DNA of 64,000 bases from the NCBI GenBank assembly GCA_002387205.1, contig DGLA01000010.1, positions 186,438 through 250,437 of the forward strand, read 5' to 3'. This DNA is from Stutzerimonas stutzeri (GTDB taxonomy: Bacteria; Pseudomonadota; Gammaproteobacteria; Pseudomonadales; Pseudomonadaceae). Position numbers and translations under genes: made by a program. Below, piece by piece: positions 35,351-42,993 of this stretch (its first letter is position 1; every line of letters begins with the position of its first letter). Under the pieces are notes generated by a model that was not told the DNA's origin, ran no database searches, and saw only the letters and a list, made by a program, of their open reading frames with translations.

Positions 35351-36203
35351 TAGACCAGTTGAGTGAGCAGGAGCCGGTAGAAGTGGTCTGTTCAGCCTTC
35401 GATGTGGCGCGGTCTTGCTACTACGCCCATCGCCTTCGACGTCGCCGTGTCGATGCTCGTCGCGTCGCGCTACGTAGTCGGGTCAACGAGTTGTTTAGCC
35501 AAAGCCGAGGCTCGGCTGGCAGCCGAAGCATCCTGGGTATGCTGCGCGAGGACGGCGTGACGATTGGCCGTTTCCGTGTGCGTCGACTGATGCGTGAGTT
35601 GGGGCTGGTCAGCAAGCAGCCGGGCTCGCACGCCTACAAGCAGGCCACGGTTGAGCGCCCGGATATCCCGAATCGACTGAACCGCGATTTCGCTGTCCAG
35701 CGCCCGAACCAAGTGTGGTGCGGCGACATCACCTACGTCTGGGCGCAAGGTCGTTGGCATTACCTGGCCGCGGTGCTGGATCTGCACACGCGTCGGGTGG
35801 TTGGCTGGGCGTTCTCCGCCAAACCGGATGCCGAGCTGGTAATCAAAGCCTCGAGATGGCCTACGAGCAGCGCGGCAAGCCACAGCAGGTGCTGTTCCAT
35901 TCGGATCAGGGCAGCCAGTACGCCAGCCGCTTGTTCCGGCAGCGGCTATGGCGCTACCGGATGCAGCAGAGCATGAGCCGCCGAGGATACTGCTGGGACA
36001 ATTCGCCGATGGAGCGCCTGTTTCGCAGCTTAGAGTCAGTGTGGATTCCGGCAACTGGCTACCTGACGGCACAGGAAGCTCAGCGGGACATCAGCCACTA
36101 CCTGATGCACCGCTACAACTGGATCAGACCGCATCAATTCAACGGTGGGCTACCACCAGCGGTGGCCGAAGAGAAACTTAACCCACTGTCCGGGATGGGT
36201 TGA
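35299..36203 (+). pseudogene. IS3-family transposase OrfB with a single-base deletion
   Basis: After the slippage site the frame reads SLDVGRTRSYALIDQLSEQE and continues through the integrase core with the first catalytic Asp (VWCGDITYVW) to GWAFSAKPDAELVIKA. It then breaks at about 35850. The next frame continues LEMAYEQRGKPQQVLFHSDQ, the second Asp, and the glutamate region (CWDNSPMERLFRSLE) to the stop at 36203. One missing C (GCCTCGAG for GCCCTCGAG) explains the break. As written, no active fused transposase can be made. Confidence 0.88.
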
Positions 36204-36206
36204 CCA

Positions 36207-36302
36207 CTACACAAGTAGCTCGGATGGAAGCTCAACGATAACGTCTCCGCTGCCGTCTCCTGGATCTTGGCAGACAACGCGCCAGCTATCAGGTGTGTCC
36301 AT
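36207..36302 (-). pseudogene. AbrB-like (SpoVT/AbrB fold) gene truncated by IS3
   Basis: From ATG 36302 the protein reads MDTPDSWRVVCQDPGDGSGD then VIVELPSELLV. This matches the beginning of small MazE/AbrB-like proteins in Pseudomonas. The stop codon TAG is supplied by the IS3 end at 36207-36209. The rest of the gene is missing. A decayed relative occurs at 5498-5555. Confidence 0.6.
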
Positions 36303-36427
36303 AACGGTACCCTCATAACAGAAAGCTTTAGTGTGGCATTCAATATTAGGGAAACGCCTTGCCGTAGCGCGCCTATGTCGTAGCAGCTGGGTCACAGGCA
36401 GGCCGATGAGGATCGCGCCAATAGAAA

Positions 36428-36442
36428 GCCCACTGAGTGGGC
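36428..36442 (-). terminator. Probable terminator of the tyrosine recombinase gene
   Basis: GCCCACTGAGTGGGC forms a 6-bp stem. On the minus strand it is followed by TTTCTATT. It lies 29 bases after the recombinase stop. Confidence 0.5.
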
Positions 36443-36470
36443 GGCCTTTCGGTTGTCTCCTAAGGGACGT

Positions 36471-37430
36471 CTATGGAAGTCGCTCCGGGCGACCGGGGAT
36501 GAGTTGTAGCGCACTCAACTGCCCAGGGAACCCGCCCATGCTATCGACATAGCGTAATGCAGATTTACCATCGCTCCAGCCTACGTACTGCATCAGCGTC
36601 TTGAGATCCCAGCCGCTGCGGGTAGCCCAGGTGGCAAAACCGCGACGCAGCGAGTGACTGCTGTAAAACTCAGGAGACAATCCAGCCAACTGCAGTACGC
36701 CACGCAAGAGAGTGACAACGCTATTTGGGTGCAAGCCCTGCTCACCTAAGTGCCCCCAGCGATCAATGCCGCGAAATACAGGCCCTCGAGCTATGCCCGC
36801 CAAGCTGATCCAGTCGACGTAGGCCTGCACCGGGCACAGCTTGGCCAATGCTGGCGCGCTAAAGGTCTGGCCATGGTTATCCCGGTCACCTTTGCTCCAG
36901 GGAAGGAACAGTTGCATACCCTCCCCGGCCCGCACCTGGATGTGCTCGACTCGTAGGCGGCACAGCTCATCACTGCGAAACGCGCGCCAAAAGCCAATCA
37001 GGACCAGCGCGCGATCACGACTACAGCGTAGCAACCGCGGCCAGTCGTTCTCCGCTCGCGCTCTCCTCTCGGCCACCTCTAACCCCTGCACACATTGTTC
37101 GAGTTGACGTAATTGCAGCGGCTCTGCCTGCTTCTCTTGGCGGGGATGCAGCGTACGGATGCCCTTGACGATCTGGCGAACCAGTGGGGTTTTGGTCGGA
37201 TCGGGGAACCCATGGCTAACGTGCCACTGCGCCAGTGCCGCGAGGCGCAGCTTGAGCGTGTTACTGGAAAGTGTCGACGCGTGATCCACAAGGTAGCGCA
37301 CGATGGCATCGCTGGTCGCCGGCAGAAAGCCGCCATAGGTGACTTCGTAGTGATCGAGCGCCTGCTTATAGCTGCGCCGAGTGTTGGCCCGAATGCTGGC
37401 CTGCAGGTACCGCTCGATGTCTTGGCTCAT
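36471..37430 (-). CDS. Site-specific tyrosine recombinase/integrase
   Basis: 319 residues from ATG 37430. Frames to 37490 and 37577 are also open. The N-terminal SAM-like core-binding domain (SIRANTRRSYKQALDHYEVT) is followed by the catalytic domain with Arg in FRSDELCRLR, the HxxR box in SSHSLRRGFATWA, Trp/His position in YVGWSDGKSALRY and a late tyrosine (ALRYVDS). This fits a phage- or island-type integrase. It is divergent from the KfrA-like gene across an inverted repeat. Its stop is 260 bases from the IS3 end. Attachment sites could not be found. Confidence 0.87.
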   Translation of the reverse strand: MSQDIERYLQASIRANTRRSYKQALDHYEVTYGGFLPATSDAIVRYLVDHASTLSSNTLKLRLAALAQWHVSHGFPDPTKTPLVRQIVKGIRTLHPRQEKQAEPLQLRQLEQCVQGLEVAERRARAENDWPRLLRCSRDRALVLIGFWRAFRSDELCRLRVEHIQVRAGEGMQLFLPWSKGDRDNHGQTFSAPALAKLCPVQAYVDWISLAGIARGPVFRGIDRWGHLGEQGLHPNSVVTLLRGVLQLAGLSPEFYSSHSLRRGFATWATRSGWDLKTLMQYVGWSDGKSALRYVDSMGGFPGQLSALQLIPGRPERLP

Positions 37431-37491
37431 CGGAGCGCATCCTCTGGTGTACCGGTGATCAACAGGCAAACGACGAAAATACCGCTTCATC

Positions 37492-37514
37492 TTGGATAAT
37501 TCTAGATTATCCAA
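37492..37514. promoter_or_regulatory. Inverted repeat in the recombinase/kfrA-like divergent promoter
   Basis: TTGGATAAT and ATTATCCAA are perfect nine-base arms around the spacer TCTAG. The position fits autoregulation by the KfrA-like protein, because KfrA binds palindromic sites in its promoter. Confidence 0.5.
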
Positions 37515-37608
37515 TCCTATATCAGACTCTAACCTAGCGCCAAATCTGATCTTCGATAGAATGTAAATGCATAGCATGTAATACGGTACGAAATCGTAGG
37601 AGATTAAA

Positions 37609-38598
37609 ATGGCGCGAGGCGGAATTAATAAGGTGGTTGTTCAAAAGGCACGCACCGCCCTTCTCGCCCGCGGCGAGCATCCAAGCATCGATGCAGTACG
37701 GGTCGAGCTCGGAAACACAGGCTCGAAGAGCACCATTCACCGCTACCTTAAAGAGCTTGAACCCACCAAAAACGACCGAGCAGGTGGGCCGATCACGCTA
37801 AGCGAGCAACTGGCCAACCTGGTGAATCAATTGGCCGATCAGTTGCAGGAAGAAGCCCAAGCAGCCATTGCTGGTGAGCGAGAGGAATTTGACCGGGAGC
37901 GGGCCGACTACCACCTTAGAATTCGACAGACCGAAAGCCGCGTGCAGCAGCTGGAAGACCAGGTAGCTGCAGGCGTCGAACGATGTCAAAAAGCCGAAAA
38001 CGAGTTGCTGCTGGAGAGCAGGCAACGCCAGCAGGCCGAAATCGAAACCTCCCGTCTACAGCAAGCTAATCGGGACTTGGAGGAGCGGCTCAAGGATCGC
38101 GACGCGCAGATTTGTTCGCTTGAGGAAAAGCATGAGCATGCGCGTGATGCCCTGGAACACTACCGTCAGGCCAGCAAGGAACATCGCGAACAGGACCAGC
38201 GCCGAAATGAATCACAATTACAGCTATCTCAGCTTGAACTACGTCAATTGCAACAGACGCTAGTCGTCAAGCAGGACGAATTAACCCAGCTGAATCGTGA
38301 CAACGAACGTCTGCTCACCGAGGCAAGACTATTGCAGAGGGATCAACAGGCCCAGCAGCGCCTGCTCGATCAGAACATTCAAGCCCGGGAAACCTTACAG
38401 AACCAGCTCAATGTGGCAGAAGCTGTCAAGCTAGCTTATGAGCAACGAAATTACGATCTACAAACCAAACTGGACAGCTTAAGCAAGACGAAAATCAGGC
38501 AGAGCAGCCGCCAAAAGCCGCGCCGGACTGAGCTTATAGTTGGCGCTGCAGAGAAATCACCTCTGCCAGCAAAAAGAAGAAAAGGACCAAGCGCCTAG
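37609..38598 (+). CDS. KfrA-like DNA-binding coiled-coil protein
   Basis: 329 residues, with TAGGAG six bases before ATG. The KfrA_N DNA-binding domain covers about residues 5-70 (INKVVVQKARTALLARGEHP, then KSTIHRYLKELEP). Residues 70-300 form a nearly uninterrupted, Gln/Glu/Arg-rich coiled coil, and the tail is basic (SRQKPRRTE). KfrA on IncP plasmids is an autorepressor that helps in stable inheritance. In a chromosomal mobile element it could organise DNA or regulate the adjacent recombinase. Its exact role is unknown. Confidence 0.83.
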   Translation: MARGGINKVVVQKARTALLARGEHPSIDAVRVELGNTGSKSTIHRYLKELEPTKNDRAGGPITLSEQLANLVNQLADQLQEEAQAAIAGEREEFDRERADYHLRIRQTESRVQQLEDQVAAGVERCQKAENELLLESRQRQQAEIETSRLQQANRDLEERLKDRDAQICSLEEKHEHARDALEHYRQASKEHREQDQRRNESQLQLSQLELRQLQQTLVVKQDELTQLNRDNERLLTEARLLQRDQQAQQRLLDQNIQARETLQNQLNVAEAVKLAYEQRNYDLQTKLDSLSKTKIRQSSRQKPRRTELIVGAAEKSPLPAKRRKGPSA

Positions 38599-38667
38599 GT
38601 CAGCAACCCTTCTCGGACAGACCACTCCGAAGCAGCTCCTGCCCTACTCATTAAGCTAAAGGGTAGT

Positions 38668-38898
38668 TCAGGGTCGTTGCAATTCGGACTGAGTAGGCAG
38701 CAGATAACCGGGATCGCAAGCAAGCTGGTCTGCGATCCGATAAAGCTTCTCTACGGTAATACTTACTTCACCACGTTCGATCCGCCCCATGTAGCTGCGG
38801 TCGATACTACAGGCCAGCGCGAGTGCATCCTGAGAAATGTGGCAAACCTTTCTCTGCGCTCGGATGCGTTCGCCCAAGGCCTTCGCCAAATATTCCAT
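38668..38898 (-). CDS. XRE-family regulator, C-protein-like
   Basis: 76 residues, almost all a single helix-turn-helix domain (GERIRAQRKVCHISQDALAL, SIDRSYMGRIERGEVSITVE). The length and the SYMGRIERG block resemble controller proteins of restriction-modification systems and small phage repressors. It is divergent from the 194-residue protein/helicase operon. The operon promoter contains a palindrome overlapping its -10 box, so this protein probably represses or times that operon. Confidence 0.85.
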   Translation of the reverse strand: MEYLAKALGERIRAQRKVCHISQDALALACSIDRSYMGRIERGEVSITVEKLYRIADQLACDPGYLLPTQSELQRP

Positions 38899-38953
38899 GA
38901 CCGTCTCAGTTTCATCGAGACGGCAATATCATGCGTTTACGGACGGTCAGGCC

Positions 38954-38969
38954 ACGGACTATAATCCGT
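38954..38969 (+). promoter_or_regulatory. C-box-like operator overlapping the -10 box of the helicase operon
   Basis: ACGGACTATAATCCGT is a near-perfect palindrome whose centre contains a consensus -10 box TATAAT (38960-38965). A weak -35 (TTTACG, 38936-38941) lies 18 bases before. The GACT...ATC core resembles C-boxes of restriction-modification controllers. The operon's first ATG is at 39000. Confidence 0.55.
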
Positions 38970-38999
38970 ATTTAACGTGCTACTCCCTCTGGTATTGCA

Positions 39000-39584
39000 A
39001 TGAAATCAGCCTCGTTCATTTTCGATAGGCGGCTGTACGAGCTGCTTCAGAAGGAAGGCCGCACGCGATTCACGATACGTGAACTGCGTGACGCCTATGC
39101 CAAGCGCCTGGAAGGCATGAGTTTCCGCATCAATGACGTACGCCGCTATGTATACGAACAAATACGCCGGATGTTGCGCGTAGGCTGGATAGTACTTGAC
39201 GAAGAGCGTCGTGTCCGGGGACAGGTCTACCACCTGCTGCCCGTCCCTGCGCATCTGCAACTGGACCTAATCGACAATGGGTTCGAAAACTACCGTAAGG
39301 CTGAGCCAGAGCAGATGCAATCAGAGACCACCGATCCGCTTGCACCGCTTCACCCCTCAGATGATGCAGACCAGCACCTAGAGGCGCTTCTTAAAGAAAT
39401 CAGGCTGGACTTCCTGACCTCCATGGGTGAGGCGGAGCGGTACAAGCTGCTCATCGATGAAATGCCGCACCTCCGCGATACGGTGCAAGGCGACTATTTG
39501 GACGCCCGAGATCGCAGCTCACGCCTACTGGGTCATCTCCGCGCCATCGAAAAAACACTCAAAACTCTTTCGTCCATGCAATGA
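39000..39584 (+). CDS. Unknown protein with winged-helix-like N-terminus, partner of the SF2 helicase
   Basis: 194 residues; I do not recognise a named family. Residues about 20-80 look like a winged helix: FTIRELRDAYAKRL as helices, INDVRRYVYEQIRRMLRVGW as a recognition helix, and ERRVRGQVYHLLP as the wing. A linker (about 95-120) rich in acidic and proline residues leads to a helical C-terminus (about 120-192). The stop overlaps the helicase start by four bases (ATGA), so the two are translationally coupled and probably act together. A DNA-binding or target-recognition subunit is the most likely role, by inference. Confidence 0.75.
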   Translation: MKSASFIFDRRLYELLQKEGRTRFTIRELRDAYAKRLEGMSFRINDVRRYVYEQIRRMLRVGWIVLDEERRVRGQVYHLLPVPAHLQLDLIDNGFENYRKAEPEQMQSETTDPLAPLHPSDDADQHLEALLKEIRLDFLTSMGEAERYKLLIDEMPHLRDTVQGDYLDARDRSSRLLGHLRAIEKTLKTLSSMQ

Positions 39585-40987
39585 ACAAACAACTGCGAAA
39601 CTGGCAGCGCCAATGCGTCGACACGGCGCTAGAGCACTATTTGCGCGCGTCTCACTTTTTCTGCCAGGCAACGCCAGGCGCCGGCAAGACGCGCATGGCC
39701 GCCGAATTGGCCAGCAGGCTGCTTGAGCAAGACAGAATCGATCTGGTGCTTTGCTTTGCACCGTCCTGCCAGGTTGTCGAAGGCCTTCGCTCGTCTTTCT
39801 GCACTGTTCTTGGTAGGCGCTTCGATGGTCAACTCGGCGCAGTGGGGGCAGCGTTCACCTATCAGGCGATGGAATACCGTAGTGAGGCGTTCTGGACGCT
39901 GCTTGATGACTATCGTGTGTTTGCCGTTTTTGATGAGATTCACCACTGCGCCGGCCACGACATGGTCCTGAGCAACGCATGGGGCCAGCAGATACTTCAG
40001 CGAATACAGGACAAGGCCGCTTTTACATTGGCTCTATCCGGCACGCCGTGGCGATCGGATGATCGACCCATCGCACTCGCCCGCTACTCCTCGCCCGAGG
40101 GGCGACTGATCTGTGATTACCGCTACGGGATGCAGCAGGCTGTGGCAGACGGGGTATGCCGCTCCCCTCGAATTGTCCTACTCGACAACCAAAAGGTGAG
40201 GTTTACCGAGGAGTTGGACACAGAAAACATTGTCAGAACTTTCCCGAACATCGCTACGCTGTTGGGCGAGTCCCCTGTCACTTACGAAGAGCTGTTGCGC
40301 CATGATGAGGTTGTTGATCAGTTACTTGATCTTGCACGCGCCAAGTTAAATGAGCTTCGCCTGCTCGATCCTGATGCGGCTGGCCTGGTAGTTGCCACTG
40401 ATATCGTGCACGCCCATCAGGTTGCGAAAGCTCTGAAAGCAAAGGGTGAAAGTTGCCAGCTCGTGACCAACAAAACCCCAGATGCGCAGCGGGTAATAAA
40501 TCTATTCAGACGCAGCCACTGTCAATGGATCATCGCTGTTGGAATGATCAGCGAAGGGACGGATATCCCCCGACTCCAAGTGTGCTGCTACCTCAGCCGT
40601 ATTCGTACCGAGCTGCATTACCGACAGGTGCTTGGGCGAGTGCTTCGTCGTACCGGGCAGTCCGATGACGAGGCTTGGCTGTTCATGCTAGCGGAACCAA
40701 CGTTACAGTGCTTAGCGGAGAGGATTGCAGATGATCTTCCGGAGGACTTGGCGGTACTGAGCAGGGTGCCGATGCCTGCGCCAGGCTCGGCTCTAGATTC
40801 AGTTCCTGGTCGAGCTTCGGTTGTAGGAAATGAAGACCAAGCCAAAACGCACATGGATACTCTCTCCCCGCTGAAATTTGAAGGAGGAGCCACAAGCATC
40901 TTTACCTCTAAGGACCTCTCAACTCAGTCGAACCATCAAGTCAGTTTCTCCAAGCATTACCGGCAACAGCTGCTTGATTGCTTTTGA
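39581..40987 (+). CDS. DEAD/DEAH-type superfamily 2 helicase
   Basis: 468 residues. Motif I is ATPGAGKT (30-37), motif II DEIH (118-121), motif III SGTPWR (153-158), and the C-terminal helicase domain has MISEGTDIPRLQV and QVLGRVLRR (motif VI). An N-terminal WQRQCVDTAL resembles the Q-motif of type I/III restriction-like and UvrB/XPB-like helicases. Residues after about 400 are low-complexity and unlike known domains, and no nuclease domain is visible. With its coupled partner and C-protein-like regulator it resembles a defence cassette. A DNA-repair helicase is the alternative. Confidence 0.87.
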   Translation: MNKQLRNWQRQCVDTALEHYLRASHFFCQATPGAGKTRMAAELASRLLEQDRIDLVLCFAPSCQVVEGLRSSFCTVLGRRFDGQLGAVGAAFTYQAMEYRSEAFWTLLDDYRVFAVFDEIHHCAGHDMVLSNAWGQQILQRIQDKAAFTLALSGTPWRSDDRPIALARYSSPEGRLICDYRYGMQQAVADGVCRSPRIVLLDNQKVRFTEELDTENIVRTFPNIATLLGESPVTYEELLRHDEVVDQLLDLARAKLNELRLLDPDAAGLVVATDIVHAHQVAKALKAKGESCQLVTNKTPDAQRVINLFRRSHCQWIIAVGMISEGTDIPRLQVCCYLSRIRTELHYRQVLGRVLRRTGQSDDEAWLFMLAEPTLQCLAERIADDLPEDLAVLSRVPMPAPGSALDSVPGRASVVGNEDQAKTHMDTLSPLKFEGGATSIFTSKDLSTQSNHQVSFSKHYRQQLLDCF

Positions 40988-41083
40988 TGCTTATGTGCCG
41001 AATGGATGCGCATGGCATTGGAGGTATAATCGCACTGTTACGTCAACTTACTGGTCAAGCACTCTTCGTTGATGCCAGCACCT

Positions 41084-42133
41084 CTAGTTATGAGTAGCTC
41101 CAAATCGGTGCGCACCAACCACGCCTTCGCGAGCATATCGAGCCTCCTGAAGGTACAAATGGCGATCCAATAACGGAAAGTCCTTTCTTGGGAACGCACC
41201 CAAGTATTGGTGTAGGACCCGATACCCAGCCTTGTCGACATGAGGAAAAGCCGCTGCCTTATGCAGGTCATTGGGTAAAAGCAAGCCCGTTTCAGCGTCC
41301 TCACATGCCTTAATGAACATTGAAAACCTAGATGGAGGAAGTACGCCTAGTAGTGAGGCTGCCAATAACATGCTTCCAAATCTGCTTGGCGGGTCCGCTG
41401 TAGATGGACCCTTTAAGATGCTCAGCTCAAAGGACCCCGGATCAGCAAATCGAGGGCCGACTTTGGACTGAAAATAAATCCTCGCTGCTCCACCTCTGCT
41501 CCCATGAAAGGGGGACTGGAGCAATATGTCAAACAAACTATTAAACAAGCCAAACCAAATGTGTCGCTGATTGGGTCTTTTATATGCCAATAGGTGCTCG
41601 ATCTTGCTTAGCGTGGTAAGACGAAAACGAGCGAGCTTTGAACCTTTAGCAGTTATACTCCCTGAGCTCGAATTGCACTCCTGAACAAAAGCATTCCAAG
41701 CCTTCGAATAGTGAGACGCATCGGATAGCATTACTAAATCTCGACCGTGCACGTTGCACATAATTGAATTAACATAACACCAATGTTTTCGCCACATGGG
41801 CAAATGACCACTAGCCACGTCGCCTCTTAAACAGTCTGGACAAAAGAAATGACGATACCTCCAGTCAACAACGGATCCGTTTCGCAGACAAAAATACTCT
41901 TTTAGGAATCGAGGCTCAATATGTTCGCCCCTAAGTTTTATACGCTTGCTGGCTGACAAGAAGTCGCTATCCGGGTCAGCATACTGTATCTCTAACCCTT
42001 CCCACCATTGCGATGGACGCGCACTCAATGCCAATCGTGTTATATCTACTGTATGGCGATGGAAACTGCATCGGAAAAGCCATGACGATAACGTCTCGTC
42101 AACACCCGGCCTAGGCAGAGGGTGTAACTTCAT
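41084..42133 (-). CDS. tniQ: TniQ/TnsD-family target-selection protein
   Basis: 349 residues from ATG 42133, two bases after the TniB stop. A frame to 42148 is also open. The N-terminal PLPRPGVDETLSSWLFRCSF is the TniQ signature. A zinc-finger region follows (FFCPDCLRGD, then a WRKHWCYVNSIMCNVHG block containing CxxH). TniQ proteins bind the target DNA and recruit TniB in Tn5053/Tn402- and Tn7-like elements. It is the last gene of the tniA-tniB-tniQ operon. No resolvase (tniR) follows. Confidence 0.87.
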   Translation of the reverse strand: MKLHPLPRPGVDETLSSWLFRCSFHRHTVDITRLALSARPSQWWEGLEIQYADPDSDFLSASKRIKLRGEHIEPRFLKEYFCLRNGSVVDWRYRHFFCPDCLRGDVASGHLPMWRKHWCYVNSIMCNVHGRDLVMLSDASHYSKAWNAFVQECNSSSGSITAKGSKLARFRLTTLSKIEHLLAYKRPNQRHIWFGLFNSLFDILLQSPFHGSRGGAARIYFQSKVGPRFADPGSFELSILKGPSTADPPSRFGSMLLAASLLGVLPPSRFSMFIKACEDAETGLLLPNDLHKAAAFPHVDKAGYRVLHQYLGAFPRKDFPLLDRHLYLQEARYAREGVVGAHRFGATHN

Positions 42134-42135
42134 AT

Positions 42136-42993
42136 CTAGTAACCCCAAGGATTTGATTTAGCGCGCCCCAGCATGTCTAGATCAACTTTTTCAACGCCCA
42201 GCTTTACCGCATAACACGCCGCACCTCTAATCAACTCGAGAGTCTTATCCATCCTCCCATTGGTGAGATGAATTATTTCCATTACTATTTCCTCAGAGTA
42301 CAAGTGCGAAGGCAGCTGTAAAGGTAATGACTCTTCGACCTCTAGCAAAAAGGATCTAAACTCCTCATCTTCTTTCCAATCCGCAAGAGCGACCTCATGA
42401 AACCGTCTTTTAAATTCATCACCTGACTGTAGGGCATTCCGTGCGCTAGCTGTGCCAAAGCAGAACAGCTTCAAGCCATACTCTGATCCCAGCAGTTTTT
42501 TCAGAATAGACATGTTAATTCGTTGCTCCTGCTTTGGGCGCAACAGCGCATCATGAAACTCATCAATAACCAAACCCCAAATTTTTCTGAGTTTGATAAC
42601 TTCTCTGATTTCGTTCGGGATATCCGCGCCGCCTTTAGGCCTCGATTCGGATATTGGCAAACCAAGTGCCAGCGCAAGCTCGGTTTTAAGGCTCTTCTTT
42701 ACGCTGATCTCGGGCGATTCCGCCATTGAGAGGATAGCCAATCCGTCGCTGTTTCTAACTCGCTTAGGGATCTTCGAGATAATCGCGGTTTTACCGGACC
42801 CGCCTGGACCAACCACGAGCAACGCTGGCGCATTCATACGCTCTGGGACGGTTGCTATATTATTCATCATTCGAAAAACAGCTTCGCTGGAATTATTATC
42901 CACCCAGAGCTCTTGATGAATTGCAGCTATTCGCGCTTCAGTATTAGCAGTTAAATACTTCTGCATATCCTGTCGAACGTGCTCGCCACTCAT
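42136..42993 (-). CDS. tniB: TniB AAA+ ATPase
   Basis: 285 residues. Walker A is GPGGSGKT (62-69) and Walker B is LVIDEFHD (141-148). The protein belongs to the TniB/TnsC/MuB ATPases that mark the target and activate the transposase. The start overlaps the tniA stop by four bases. AT-rich codon use sets it apart from the GC-rich chromosome. Confidence 0.9.
   Translation of the reverse strand: MSGEHVRQDMQKYLTANTEARIAAIHQELWVDNNSSEAVFRMMNNIATVPERMNAPALLVVGPGGSGKTAIISKIPKRVRNSDGLAILSMAESPEISVKKSLKTELALALGLPISESRPKGGADIPNEIREVIKLRKIWGLVIDEFHDALLRPKQEQRINMSILKKLLGSEYGLKLFCFGTASARNALQSGDEFKRRFHEVALADWKEDEEFRSFLLEVEESLPLQLPSHLYSEEIVMEIIHLTNGRMDKTLELIRGAACYAVKLGVEKVDLDMLGRAKSNPWGY

Larger units (their letters stand above)
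34978..36211 (+). mobile_element. IS3-family insertion sequence, defective
   Basis: A 1234-bp element bounded by imperfect 25-base inverted repeats that start TGTAGTGGTC and end GACCACTACA. It has the two-frame transposase layout: orfA, then orfB reached through an A6 slippage site at 35299-35304. orfB is interrupted by a one-base deletion. The flanks (TTA on the left, CAA on the right) show no target duplication, so the insertion may be old or rearranged. Its right end truncates an AbrB-like gene. Confidence 0.88.

Noticed and set aside
40988..41083. Left end of the TniABQ transposon directly after the helicase
   Set aside because: TGTTACGTCAACTTAC has slight similarity to the right-end repeats but no AAGTAGA copy or terminal match, so the boundary is not supported.
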